Source: a virus. Taken from it: 23,769 bases of DNA. Below are positions 1-9,500 of the stretch, in pieces. The notes under the pieces were generated by a model, which did not search any database, was not told where the DNA came from, and worked only from the letters and a program-made list of their open reading frames with translations. The stretch is taken from positions 1-23,769 of IMG/VR virus record IMGVR_UViG_3300044970_002274; one strand, 5' to 3'. Positions within the stretch are counted from its first letter, which is position 1. Every line of letters starts with the position of its first letter. The translations under genes and the position numbers were made by a program.

Positions 1-174
1 AACTGTTGCTCCTGCACCGATGCGAATGATATCGGTTCCAATTCCGCTCCTTTCCCTCTTGGCATACAACTCCGCATCATATGTGTTATATGAAAGTTCT
101 GCAGATAGTAATTGAGATGCTGTAGGTCTTTTTCCAGGAACTGGAGAGTTTTTAATTCTAATAGGAGTTGACAT
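1..174 (-). CDS. Tail/structural protein, N-terminal part only (runs off the window)
   Basis: The minus-strand reading frame starts at ATG (174-172) and stays open to base 1, giving the first 58 residues. The protein begins MSTPIRIKNSPVPGKRP and continues with a segment containing AELSYNTYDAELYAKR. An opening of this kind (basic stretch, KRPT, then a GEL-x-x-N-x-x-D-x-x-LY-like segment) is familiar from cyanomyovirus structural proteins and resembles the N-terminal segments of many phage tail-fibre-type proteins. I infer a virion tail or fibre component; the C-terminal majority lies outside the window, so the function cannot be pinned down. No strong ribosome binding site is visible before the ATG. 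The terminator at 197-224 lies just upstream, so this gene probably has its own promoter or depends on readthrough. Confidence 0.75.
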   Translation of the reverse strand, partial: MSTPIRIKNSPVPGKRPTASQLLSAELSYNTYDAELYAKRERSGIGTDIIRIGAGATV

Positions 175-196
175 TTATTACATTCGGTATGTACCA

Positions 197-224
197 AAAA
201 GAAGACTTATGTAAGTCTTCTTTT
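197..224 (-). terminator. Hairpin terminator after the 58-aa gene
   Basis: This is a perfect 13-bp inverted repeat (arms AAAAGAAGACTTA and TAAGTCTTCTTTT, centre TG), so the real loop is probably 4-8 nt. Read on the minus strand the stem ends in a run of five T; read on the plus strand it ends in TTTTATTTAT. It begins 8 nt past the stop of the 58-aa minus-strand gene. It could work in both directions, but only minus-strand genes flank it here. Confidence 0.8.
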
Positions 225-232
225 ATTTATCC

Positions 233-409
233 TTATTCTTCTGTCTCTTTTTGATTGACTAAACTCAATGCTTCGAGTGCTCCTTGAATGCGAATGAATT
301 GCTCTTTTTTAATATTAAATTGTTGTTCTAAATCAATCAAATCTTTTTTGAGAACTTCTGCTTGTTTGGTCAAATCTTCGAACATTTTCTGCGAATCCAT
401 AAGTGTCAT
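233..409 (-). CDS. Small coiled-coil protein, 58 aa
   Basis: The ORF runs from ATG (409-407) to TAA (235-233) and encodes 58 residues, beginning MTLMDSQKMFEDLTKQAEVL and ending ALEALSLVNQKETEE. Heptad-spaced hydrophobic residues (L, V, L, L, F, I, I, L, L) with many Lys/Glu/Gln make almost the whole chain a probable coiled coil. Small proteins of this type, ending with an IQGALEAL-like stretch, recur in cyanomyoviruses as conserved proteins of unknown function. An internal ATG at 400 would give 55 residues and may be the better start if the TATAAAAT sequence at 414-421 acts as a promoter, because ATG 409 would then sit almost at the transcript start. It is divergent from the PA14 gene and is followed by a strong terminator. 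No function is assigned. Confidence 0.7.
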   Translation of the reverse strand: MTLMDSQKMFEDLTKQAEVLKKDLIDLEQQFNIKKEQFIRIQGALEALSLVNQKETEE

Positions 410-439
410 TTAAATTTTATACACACTATATATTTTAAA

Positions 440-446
440 CTAAATA
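440..446 (+). promoter_or_regulatory. Candidate T4-type late promoter for the PA14 gene
   Basis: CTAAATA (8-mer ACTAAATA) lies 16 nt before the ATG at 463. It resembles the T4 late consensus TATAAATA and the late motifs described in T4-like cyanophages. With T4 geometry the transcript would start near 452. It lies in a 53-nt divergent intergenic gap. The DNA is AT-rich, so the motif alone is weak evidence; the position supports it. Confidence 0.5.
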
Positions 447-462
447 ATAAAAAAAGTCAAAA

Positions 463-2610
463 ATGACTAGAAAGATATTCAAAAGAGTTGGGTTGAGAAG
501 AGATAAAAATTTTAGTGATTTATCAAATTCAACCGAAGCATTAAATAATCTTTTAGATACGTTAGTTGATGATAATCAAAGCACTTTCATTAGCGAAGAT
601 TTGGATTGTATTAGGGGAATATATTCTGCTGGTTTAGATAATGTTGGTTATTCGCAAATTACAGGAAGTGCAGTTCAATTTACAAATAATTCTGGAATCA
701 ATATAGCATTTACTCCAAGAATAACATATCAAAATCGTTTAGATAGATTCAAAACATTTTCTGGAGATCCAAGATTTAGAGGCGGAAACGGATTATCAGC
801 AAGTTATTTTAATTCCGATCAAGTATTTGAAAATACTGTGGGAATTTTTTCCGGAATACCATTCAAAACTGATAATTTTTGGGAAAATGGAAACTTTTCA
901 TATAGTGAAAAAATTACTCCAGAAAGTGTTGATGTAAATGGTGGCGTTCAATGGGAAGGATATTTTATTCCAACACAGAGTGGAGTGCATAATTTTTATA
1001 TTAATAGTAGTGCTTGTTTTACTTTTGATTTTGAAACACAAGGTTATGTCAGTGGAGTTGGAACATACACAGAAGTTAATAGAATTGGGTTAACTACTTC
1101 ATTATCTGCATCTGGAACCTTAAATTCAAATCAAATCATTTTAACAACAGCAAATGATGCAAAATATGTTGGTGTTGGACAAAGTATTTCTGGTGTTGGA
1201 ATCAATACTGGTACTGTAGTTGCATCTATTGATAGAAATACAGGTATTGTTGGTCTTACTCCTCCATCAGGAAATGCAGTAACTGCATCTTTTACCAATG
1301 AAAATAAAACTTTCTTTAAAACTATTGGGCAAGATACTGCAATATCTTATTCTACATATATCTTAAATGCACAACAAAGATATAGAATTAGGGTAAGATA
1401 TTATATTCCAAGTAGTGTTGATGCAATAGGGCTACAAAGAAATATAAATTTTGATTATACTGCTCCAACTGGTGGTATTATTGATTTACGATATACTAAT
1501 TTATATTCTTTGGATTATGATTTTAGTGATGCTGCAAAAGGAGAGTTTTCAATTTTTATAGACAATTCTATAAGATTTGGTGGTGGAACTATTGGTGGAA
1601 TATTATCAAATAATTATGTAAAAGTTAAATCTTTAAAAAAAGTTGATATCAAATATCAACCAAAAACAACTTTAGCAAATATTACAAAAAATACGATTAC
1701 TGGAACAACAACAATTAACACAAATGTTATAAATCTATCAAATACAACAAATTTAGAAGTAGGTAATTATATTGTTGGCACAGGCATTCCAGAAAATACA
1801 AGAATTAATCAAATTTTAATCAATACTGGTATTATAATTGATACGTTAGCAACTGCTTCTGGTTCTACAAGTTTAACATTTATTGATCATCGTGGATTTG
1901 TAAAAAAAATAGAAGGTTCTGCATCTGCAACAACTTTTACTTTATCTAGTGGATCTACTACTGATCTTAAATCTGGAATGATTTTGATTGGTGCAACTAC
2001 ACAAGCATATACTGGAATCACAACTACTAGTAGCACATCAACCTTTACAATTGATCCATCTCAAACATTAGGAGCATCGACTTATTATGTTTATCAATCT
2101 CGTGGTCTTGTTAATGAAAGTTTGAATTCATTCTGCAATAGAACAATTACAAAATGTCTAACTGTTTCTGCCGATACTCCAATAGGATCTACTACAATTC
2201 CCGTTGTAGATAGCACAGGAGTTTCTAATGGATGGTCTGTTCAGGGATTCTATTTTGCTAGCGGAACAACTGTTAATGGTGCTCCACCAGCAGGAAGTGT
2301 AGTTATCAATACTCCCACAACTCGTGCTTTGGTTGCAGGAGCAAACTTTACAGTCACTGGTGAATCTGACGATAGACAACTTTGCTGTCCACCAACAGAT
2401 ACTTCTCCTCCATTTACTGCAACTTTGGAGGGATTGGATACAATATCTGCATCACCAAATCTCCGAATTGAATCTGGAAACGTAATATTTGATGCATTAA
2501 AAGCAGTCGTTTCGTCTTCAAATATTACAACTTACTCTGCTTCAAATACATCTACAAGTAGAATATCAATTCAAACTCCTATAGGAACTTATAAAATTCT
2601 ATGTGCGTAA
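463..2610 (+). CDS. Virion structural protein with PA14-like domain, 715 aa
   Basis: This is the only plus-strand gene in the window. Residues 1-35 (containing GLRRDKNFSDL and TEALNNLLD) match an N-terminus I recognise from cyanomyovirus structural proteins. Residues about 108-192 look like a PA14 fold, with GLSASYF at the start and QWEGYFIPTQSGVHNFYINS in the core, the typical 'WxGY..P..SG.Y.F' pattern. PA14 domains usually bind carbohydrate, so surface-glycan binding is a reasonable inference. From about residue 215 to 630 there are four loosely repeated beta modules of the type 'T.I.L.......VG..I.G.GI..GT.V..I' (near 215-280, 410-475, 485-545 and 568-630). There is no Shine-Dalgarno sequence before the ATG; a late-promoter motif lies 16 nt upstream. 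The 3' end overlaps the convergent 308-aa gene by 12 bp. PA14 is fairly secure; the role as adhesin is inferred. Confidence 0.8.
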   Translation: MTRKIFKRVGLRRDKNFSDLSNSTEALNNLLDTLVDDNQSTFISEDLDCIRGIYSAGLDNVGYSQITGSAVQFTNNSGINIAFTPRITYQNRLDRFKTFSGDPRFRGGNGLSASYFNSDQVFENTVGIFSGIPFKTDNFWENGNFSYSEKITPESVDVNGGVQWEGYFIPTQSGVHNFYINSSACFTFDFETQGYVSGVGTYTEVNRIGLTTSLSASGTLNSNQIILTTANDAKYVGVGQSISGVGINTGTVVASIDRNTGIVGLTPPSGNAVTASFTNENKTFFKTIGQDTAISYSTYILNAQQRYRIRVRYYIPSSVDAIGLQRNINFDYTAPTGGIIDLRYTNLYSLDYDFSDAAKGEFSIFIDNSIRFGGGTIGGILSNNYVKVKSLKKVDIKYQPKTTLANITKNTITGTTTINTNVINLSNTTNLEVGNYIVGTGIPENTRINQILINTGIIIDTLATASGSTSLTFIDHRGFVKKIEGSASATTFTLSSGSTTDLKSGMILIGATTQAYTGITTTSSTSTFTIDPSQTLGASTYYVYQSRGLVNESLNSFCNRTITKCLTVSADTPIGSTTIPVVDSTGVSNGWSVQGFYFASGTTVNGAPPAGSVVINTPTTRALVAGANFTVTGESDDRQLCCPPTDTSPPFTATLEGLDTISASPNLRIESGNVIFDALKAVVSSSNITTYSASNTSTSRISIQTPIGTYKILCA

Positions 2611-3525
2611 TAAAATATAATAAGTTTCGCCATTAATTACAACTGGTAATTTGTGAGTATAAGTTGTGACTGCAACATTTGTTGCAGTCTCTGCGCCAAT
2701 TCCAGTGATTGTTATATCATTTGCAAAATAAAGTTCTCCAATTGAAACTGAACTACTTAAAGTTGATAAAGCAGTCCCAACTTGTGCCCAAGGATTATTG
2801 TCACTTGAAAATGCACGAGTGTCACCAATAAAAATACCAGGAGATCTTGTGTCAGATAGTTGCGAAGATCCAGCATTGAAGTTTTGTGGATCATTTATTT
2901 TAATAGATCCTTCAACATTAATATCATTATTTGATACTGTATTTTCATTTCCTTTATATTTTTTTGTAATAAAAAATCTGGCAGTTTCGTTTGCTGCTGC
3001 TATACCATCAAAAACACTATTGATTGATGATCCGCCAAGATAATTAAAATTTTCAGTATCTTGAATGATTGGTTTTACTAGATTTAAAATATTTTCTTTA
3101 TGTACTGGATCTTTACGAACAAAATCAAAACTTGATGATACGGAAGAAACAGTAATTGTATTTACGCCAACATTAGATGGAGTTGTTGATAATTTAAATT
3201 GGTTTTCGCTATTTGAATTACAAATATAATAAGTACTATCTTTATATAAAGTAACACCAACACCAACTGTGATATCAGTCTTTACCCCAACAACATCATC
3301 ATTTGTGAATACAAATTCAGTTGGACCAAAATAAAAATGTCCACTTGATATTGCTGCACCAACAACAGTATTGAATGATAGTGTTGAAGTATTTCTTAAA
3401 TTATTTTGTAAAATACGTAAATCGTTTGCAATTCCAGCACCACCAAGATTACTTAAAGATTGTGTATCATTAGTATTTTCTTGGAAATTTAAATCTCTTC
3501 TAAAACCTTGATTTTGTTTTGTCAT
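2599..3525 (-). CDS. Cyanophage-type virion structural protein, 308 aa
   Basis: The gene starts at ATG 3525, one nucleotide after the stop of the LRR gene, so the two are probably translationally coupled. The N-terminus (QGFRRDLNFQENTNDTQSL) resembles the first 35 residues of the PA14 protein and is followed by a Leu/Asn-rich stretch with NDLRILQNNLRNTSTLSF. The rest is beta-rich and Ser/Thr/Asn-rich, with segments such as SSGHFYFGPTEFVF and GIFIGDTRAFSSDNNPWAQV. I see no enzymatic motif. Proteins like this lie among the tail/fibre genes of cyanomyoviruses, so a minor virion protein is likely. The TAG stop lies inside the 3' end of the convergent PA14 gene (12-bp overlap). No transcription terminator can be seen at this end. 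Confidence 0.7.
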   Translation of the reverse strand: MTKQNQGFRRDLNFQENTNDTQSLSNLGGAGIANDLRILQNNLRNTSTLSFNTVVGAAISSGHFYFGPTEFVFTNDDVVGVKTDITVGVGVTLYKDSTYYICNSNSENQFKLSTTPSNVGVNTITVSSVSSSFDFVRKDPVHKENILNLVKPIIQDTENFNYLGGSSINSVFDGIAAANETARFFITKKYKGNENTVSNNDINVEGSIKINDPQNFNAGSSQLSDTRSPGIFIGDTRAFSSDNNPWAQVGTALSTLSSSVSIGELYFANDITITGIGAETATNVAVTTYTHKLPVVINGETYYILLRT

Positions 3526-3526
3526 T

Positions 3527-5986
3527 TTAATCTAGTACTATTGACCAACCTTTGGATCTTAAAATATCTATGTAATCAAGTGATGTTCCACTTGGAAATG
3601 CATTTCCACGAAGATTAATTGTAACTCCACCACGATTAATTGAAGTATAATTTATGTACAAATCAGAAATTATAGAGTTAATTGCCTGTTGACTTAACAA
3701 ATTATTTGTCAAATCCAAATATCTTAAACGATATAGGGAAGAGAATGAACCAGATTTATAACTTGTCAATTGATTATTAAATAAAATCAAATAATACATA
3801 TTTGGGCAATCAGTAAAATCTGGAATTTCTCCAGATAACTGATTATTGTGGGCATAAAAATATGCCAAATTTGGTAAGTTTGTAAATTTAGTTATACCAG
3901 TAAATTGATTATTGTTAAGGTATAATATATGTAAATTGGAAAGATTTTTAAATCCTGGTATATTTCCAGATAGAGAATTATAACTACAATCTACATAGTA
4001 AATATTTGGATTTGCTGCAAGATTTGGAAAACTTCCACTAAAATTATTATAATGAAGAACAAGATATGTTAAGTTGGAACAAGACGCCAAACTAGGAAGT
4101 GTTCCTGTGGTTCTTCCATAAGAAATATACCAAAGATAATAAAGATTTGGAGTATATGTAAATGCATTTGGATGTATTGGACTGGTAAGAAGATTTCCAG
4201 ACTGCAATAACATATACTGAAGATTTGGAGACTGTTCAAATGTTCTTTCTGGAATTACATAAGTATTGTCACCATTTGGATTCCCTCCAGTCAAATTAGT
4301 AGCACGAAGTTCCAAATAACTCAAACTAGCATTTGTAAATTTTGGCATTGCACCAGTTAATGGTGATGCATAAAAATATAAAGTGCTCAATGATCCACAA
4401 CCATCAAACTTATAAGTTCCACCAGAAGTAAAAATACTTCCAATATTGCGATTATAATGACCGTAAAATGTAGTAAGTGATTGCTTTCCGCTTAAATTTG
4501 GACATCTCACTGCGGTGCTGTATATATTTACTGCTTGTATTTTATTATTATTGGATGATATTAAATCTTCTCCATTATATTCAAGATAATAATTACCATT
4601 TAAACTTAATGTAGTTAAATTTGTTAATTGTTTTATATTATAACGTCCTAATGCATTATCACCAGCAGTTGCTATTCCTATAGCACGGAAGTCATTATTA
4701 TCTACCAAATAAGTTTGACAACTATCTGGAACATTTGGTAAAACACAAGTATTATCACTATCATCTGGATGGAAATATGCTCCACTATTCCTGTATAAAT
4801 TTAATTCTGTTAAACCAATCCTAGATTCATCTATTTGGAAACGATCTGCAATGCTATTTTGTGTAATGGAACCATAGAATGTTCCACCCATAACAAACTT
4901 CTTAACGGTTTTGGGAATTTTGTCAATAATATTTGAATTTAATTTTCTTTCTACTACAGTATCGCTTAAGTAAAATGGATTTTGAGTAAAATATATTGAT
5001 TCAACCTTTGGTGAAAAGAATGTTAGATCTGGAAAATTTTTTAAGGTGTTGTATGAAAAATTTAATGTTGTAGCATTTGCTAATTTTGTAACTGGAAGAC
5101 TAGAAATATTTGCAGAATTGATAGTAATAGAAGAAATCTCATCTGGATTATAATAAAATTGAATATATCTTTCTCTTGATATAGAAGATCTGTAATTAAT
5201 TGTGGAACTATTTCCTCCTTGATTTGCAAATCTCACAAAATCGTTTGCGTTTGCTGTGTTGACAATTTTCCAACTTGCAGGAGTTCCACCAATTAAATTT
5301 CCTAGAGTTATAGTTGCATCTAAATTTCTAAAGAATCCAGTAAATACAAGAGGAATGCCTTTCATTGCATAAAGACTTACAGTCTGTCCACCTATTGTGC
5401 AATTAATTTTATGAGTTGGAAATTCCGAAGCAAATTCCTTTGCTTGTGGAGTAATACTTGTTTGAAGTCTAGGACCAGATACTGAAGGTGATTGTGTTCC
5501 AAATTGTAAAGAACCTCCAGTAATAATACCAACTCTTGCACCATAAGAAATTGGTGAAGTATCAATTACTGGAGAAGCACTTGAGCTCCAAGCACTTACT
5601 CTTGATGTTGAGATGTCAGCAATTTTAACTACCGCAGAAGGTCCAGTTCCATCCACATAACGATAGCGAATTGAATTACCACTCAAACCACCATTAATAT
5701 TTAAATTACCAAAAAGAGTTGAATCTGTTCCTGCTTTACCAGAAAGAATATCAAGATAAGTTCCAGAATCAGATTGATAACGATCAAGAATTTTATATAT
5801 TGGTTGAGATAATCTTGAAAAACTTACAAAATCATTTCTTGTTGTACCTGCATTTGAAGTTCCACGAATGACTTCCAAATCCAATGGAGGCAAATTCAAA
5901 GCAATAAGTGCTTGATTTTTATTTTCTACGTCAGAAAAAAAACTTTCTACATTAAGACCAAATAGTTTAGGATTTCTTAATGTCAT
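3527..5986 (-). CDS. Fibre-like structural protein with C-terminal leucine-rich repeats, 819 aa
   Basis: Residues 1 to about 240 form a cyanomyovirus-type structural N-terminus (MTLRNPKLFGLN, SFSRLSQPIYKILDRY, NPISYGAR-like and MKGIPLVFTGFFRN segments). From about residue 285 the chain becomes leucine-rich repeats. They are degenerate at first and regular from about residue 634 to 800, with a period of 22-25 residues: NLTYLVLHYNNFSG, NIYYVDCSYNSLSGNIPGF, NLHILYLNNNQFTG, NLAYFYAHNNQLSGEIPDF, NMYYLILFNNQL, LRYLDLTNNLLS. The LxxNxLSGxIP signature is the form typical of plant-specific LRRs. Such solenoids normally bind protein or glycan ligands, so a receptor-binding role is inferred. There is no signal peptide or membrane segment. 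It starts 1 nt after the tail-collar gene's stop and ends 1 nt before the 308-aa gene, within one tight operon. Confidence 0.85.
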   Translation of the reverse strand: MTLRNPKLFGLNVESFFSDVENKNQALIALNLPPLDLEVIRGTSNAGTTRNDFVSFSRLSQPIYKILDRYQSDSGTYLDILSGKAGTDSTLFGNLNINGGLSGNSIRYRYVDGTGPSAVVKIADISTSRVSAWSSSASPVIDTSPISYGARVGIITGGSLQFGTQSPSVSGPRLQTSITPQAKEFASEFPTHKINCTIGGQTVSLYAMKGIPLVFTGFFRNLDATITLGNLIGGTPASWKIVNTANANDFVRFANQGGNSSTINYRSSISRERYIQFYYNPDEISSITINSANISSLPVTKLANATTLNFSYNTLKNFPDLTFFSPKVESIYFTQNPFYLSDTVVERKLNSNIIDKIPKTVKKFVMGGTFYGSITQNSIADRFQIDESRIGLTELNLYRNSGAYFHPDDSDNTCVLPNVPDSCQTYLVDNNDFRAIGIATAGDNALGRYNIKQLTNLTTLSLNGNYYLEYNGEDLISSNNNKIQAVNIYSTAVRCPNLSGKQSLTTFYGHYNRNIGSIFTSGGTYKFDGCGSLSTLYFYASPLTGAMPKFTNASLSYLELRATNLTGGNPNGDNTYVIPERTFEQSPNLQYMLLQSGNLLTSPIHPNAFTYTPNLYYLWYISYGRTTGTLPSLASCSNLTYLVLHYNNFSGSFPNLAANPNIYYVDCSYNSLSGNIPGFKNLSNLHILYLNNNQFTGITKFTNLPNLAYFYAHNNQLSGEIPDFTDCPNMYYLILFNNQLTSYKSGSFSSLYRLRYLDLTNNLLSQQAINSIISDLYINYTSINRGGVTINLRGNAFPSGTSLDYIDILRSKGWSIVLD

Positions 5987-5987
5987 A

Positions 5988-6512
5988 TTAAATAGTTCTC
6001 ATAATAAAGGCAAGTGCATAATATGGCGGTCTGTTTTCGTGATATTGATCTCCACCAGTAGATCCAGTTGGTTGAGAAGAGAATGATGGATTATTAGTTG
6101 TTGTGTCAGTTCCGCTGTGGTCTGTATTGTTATTTGAATTTTGATTGTAGGGGTGAGTGTGAGAAGCAAGTTCTGCGATAGTTAATTGATGTGCAGTTTC
6201 TCCGCCAGTATTTCCTGGAGTATAATTAGAACTTAATGCTCCAGTTGTTGTGCTGAATCCTGGACCAGTAGTAGAGGTAATACCAGTTCCAGCACCACTA
6301 TGAGCACCAACAATAAATCTATTTCTTAAATCTGGAGTGCTGCTGGAACCATCACACAATGCCCATCCTGTTGGAATAGATGCAATGGTCCCAGACCACA
6401 TAATTATTCCACCAACTGGAATAATTCCATTGCCCACCAAACTATCAGAATCATTAATCTCTTGTATTTGATTGGCAGTTGCATTTACAATTAGAGGTCT
6501 ACGATTTGCCAT
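5988..6512 (-). CDS. Phage tail collar domain protein, 174 aa
   Basis: This is a short protein of the tail-collar family (as in T4 gp12 and many adhesin tips). The PVGGIIMWSG (32-41), GWALCDGS (49-56) and PDLRNRFIVGA (60-70) blocks are the standard collar core. A Gly/Ser/Thr/Asn-rich insert follows, then HTH (118-120), an HxH element of the type that binds metal in collar proteins, and the closing HENRPPYYALAFIMRT (158-173). It is almost entirely the collar module, without a long shaft, so it probably caps a larger fibre or assembles with neighbouring fibre proteins. The start is well supported: AAGGA at 6521-6525 lies 8 nt before ATG 6512, and a late-promoter motif lies at 6531-6538. Confidence 0.92.
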   Translation of the reverse strand: MANRRPLIVNATANQIQEINDSDSLVGNGIIPVGGIIMWSGTIASIPTGWALCDGSSSTPDLRNRFIVGAHSGAGTGITSTTGPGFSTTTGALSSNYTPGNTGGETAHQLTIAELASHTHPYNQNSNNNTDHSGTDTTTNNPSFSSQPTGSTGGDQYHENRPPYYALAFIMRTI

Positions 6513-6530
6513 TATAATTTTCCTTTTCTT

Positions 6531-6538
6531 TATTTATT
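6531..6538 (-). promoter_or_regulatory. Candidate late promoter for the tail-collar gene
   Basis: AATAAATA on the minus strand matches NATAAATA, the late motif of T4-like cyanophages. It overlaps the TAA stop of the 1229-aa gene (6537-6539) and lies 18 nt before ATG 6512, with the ribosome binding site AAGGA between. The predicted transcript start is near 6525. Confidence 0.5.
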
Positions 6539-9500
6539 ATTGTTCTTTGAAGTTTATACTTGCTTCAACAGTTCCAGTGGAACCAGAATCAATCTTTTTG
6601 GCGAGAATAAAAGTTGCCTCAACATTATTGTTGTCAGGTGTTATGATAGATCTATCAGGACCAAATATTTTTTTCATATTAATAGATTCTGTTGAATTTG
6701 CTCCAACATATAATGTATCTCTTTCTGTATATGGTCTTAATGTTTGATCATTTTGAATATCAATCAATGCAGAAGAAGATCTATCAATTTCCTGAAAATT
6801 AGTTGGTGCTGCACCAGTTATATCTGCATTTCCATCAGCAGTAGTAACTGTACAATTACTAGAAACATACCATTTTGGACTAATGGTTCTTTGGAAATCA
6901 CCAATAGTTTCTTCGACACTAATATTATTGATCGCTGCATTATCTTTTAATTTTGCAACCAAATATAAAGGCCAAGGATTGTAGTTATAAAGTTTTTGTT
7001 TACTAATTGTAGTTCCAGTAATAGATACTGGACGAATGAGAACAGTAAAATTAGATCCAACAGATCCTAAAGTTTGTGAAATTTGAATATAAGAAAATAT
7101 GTTTCCTTGAGTATTAGTGTAACTACTTGTGACTCCAACAAATGTAGAATTTGTAATAGTTATAACGTTAGTAGTGGTATTTTTAACTGCAATTTGTCCT
7201 CCAGCATAATCAATATTTGGAAATGTTCCAGCAATTTCAATCCAACGTCTTCCCTGAGGATCTTCTGGTGGTGTTCCTGTAAGACTTGGAAGATAATTTT
7301 TTTCGTTGACATTTTGTATTTCTAATGGATTTAAAACATCTACAGTAACTTTGGAACATACTCCACCTGCTGGTGCAGATAAATTTGGAATTCTATAATC
7401 AATTCCCATTCTTAATGGTGGTTGTTGTGGTGCCCAACCTTCTGCAACTTCAACTCCATCTTCATCAGCAGCAGTATAAGAATGTGTATGTTCTCCATAT
7501 AAAATTTGAGAATTTGAAAGAACACTTGTTGTGCCTGCTCCAGGAAGAATAAATCCATTCAAAGTATCTGGAAGAGATACATCTGGTTTTTTGTCAGTAA
7601 TTCCAATCAAGAAATCTGCAAAATGTGCATAATCGTCTCCATTATTTGGATTTACAAATTGAATTTCAATTTTAGACCCACTAAATGCAAATTCAGAAGC
7701 AGCAATGGCATTATAATTACTTAAACGAATTTGGTGTGGATACGTAGTCCCGATACCAATTGTGGTAGTGATTCCCAAAACTCTATCTAAAACTAATTCT
7801 CCTGCTATTGGTTTTGTTTCTAATGAAAAATCAGATATACCAGCAAATCTTTTTATTACTGCTTTTTCATAAGAATTTCCAATACCAATTGGATTTGTCA
7901 CATTTGTAATATATGCATTGTAAATTGAAGGCGCAATTATCTTTGCTCCAATATCATTTTCAGTAAAATAACTATCATTTAGTGAGACAATACTACTTGT
8001 TGTATCAAACTCTGCGTCAATATATCTACCACTTTCGGTTGTTGCTATTCCTGGAGTATAAACGTGACCAAATCCAGGACAAGCCTTGCAAGTTACAACT
8101 TTCACTTCTGTTAATGAGTCAGTGGAAACATTTAATGTTTCTGGAATAATAATTTTTTTATTTTGAATTTCAACTCCTTCACGATTTAATAGATATTCCT
8201 TTGGACGAATTCCAATTAAAGATTTGCTACCAGTTGTTCTAATAGTTTTTTGTTTGGATGATGTTGAATATATTTGGGATGTTCCTTCGTCTCCACCATC
8301 AATATAATAAGAAGCACCATACTTATAAATGTATTGTGGTGTTCTCACATCTCCAGTGTTAGCAACATTCAAAGAGTATTTGAATCTAAAATAAGAATCT
8401 CTTAAGCAAGGAGCCTCCAGAGAGTTTTCAATTACAAGTGTGTGAATTACTACCCATCGTGCATCACCATTATCTGTTGGGATATATGCATAGAATCTTG
8501 CACCAATCGCACCATACCAACCAAATTCAATTTTATACATTGTAACATTTTGTGGTTGGAGCAGATATCCAGAAGGTCCATTAGAATTTAATGGGTCGCC
8601 ATTGAATTTGTCTTTTGGAATTTTAATTGTCCAATATGTTTCACTATCAAATGGATCTCCACTTTCAATTCTTGTTTGGTCAAAAATTGTCAGTCCATTT
8701 CTTATTAAAACGCTAGATTCTAATGGAATTGTACTTCTGCGAATGATGAAAAATTGTCCTGCATCAATTTGGAAAATATATTGATCACTATTATTTGCAA
8801 TTCCCCATTCTAAAGTAATTCCAGTTACTGGTTCTACAGAAGACCTTAAACCAAAAGTAAATCCACTAATTCTTCCAGGTTGATATCTAAATACTCTTCT
8901 TGATTGAAGATATGAATATCTTCTGAAATTATCAGCATATCCAGGACGAGTTGATGTTGAATCATAAGAACCACCTAAAATAGTGCTAACTATGGCAAAA
9001 TTAAAGGCAGATCCATTGGTTGGATCTATCAGAATTCCATCTTTAATATCTCTCCAAGTATCAGTCCAAATATCAATTTGAGCAAATGATCTATCAATTC
9101 CAGCAGCATAAACAACATCGCCGCCAAACACATAAGCAAATCCAGGAGATAAAAACTTTTCCTTCCACTCACTTGGATAATATGATCCAGCACCAATACT
9201 GAAATATTCATATAAATCATTTCCAAGTTGTATGAATAAACGATAACGATTGAAAAGATCATCGTTGTAAAGACCTAATTTAGCAAAATTTGGTCCATAT
9301 GGATATGAATATGGTGTAGGAAATGCAGTTAATTTAATTGCTGATTCTTGAGTTTCTTCCGTAGTTGTTGCTGAATATCTATTTCCAAACAATGCATTTT
9401 TTCTTGTTTCCCAACTTCCAAAACTTGTTCCGCCATTAAATGAATAAGTTTCAAAATCATCTGGATCTAAACCATAACTAGATACGTTTGCAAATAATGC

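Noticed and set aside
2158-2379. 73-aa minus-strand frame rich in Ser and Cys inside the PA14 gene
   Set aside because: Shadow of repetitive Thr/Ala/Gly codons; no promoter or ribosome binding site, and its composition is unlike a real protein.
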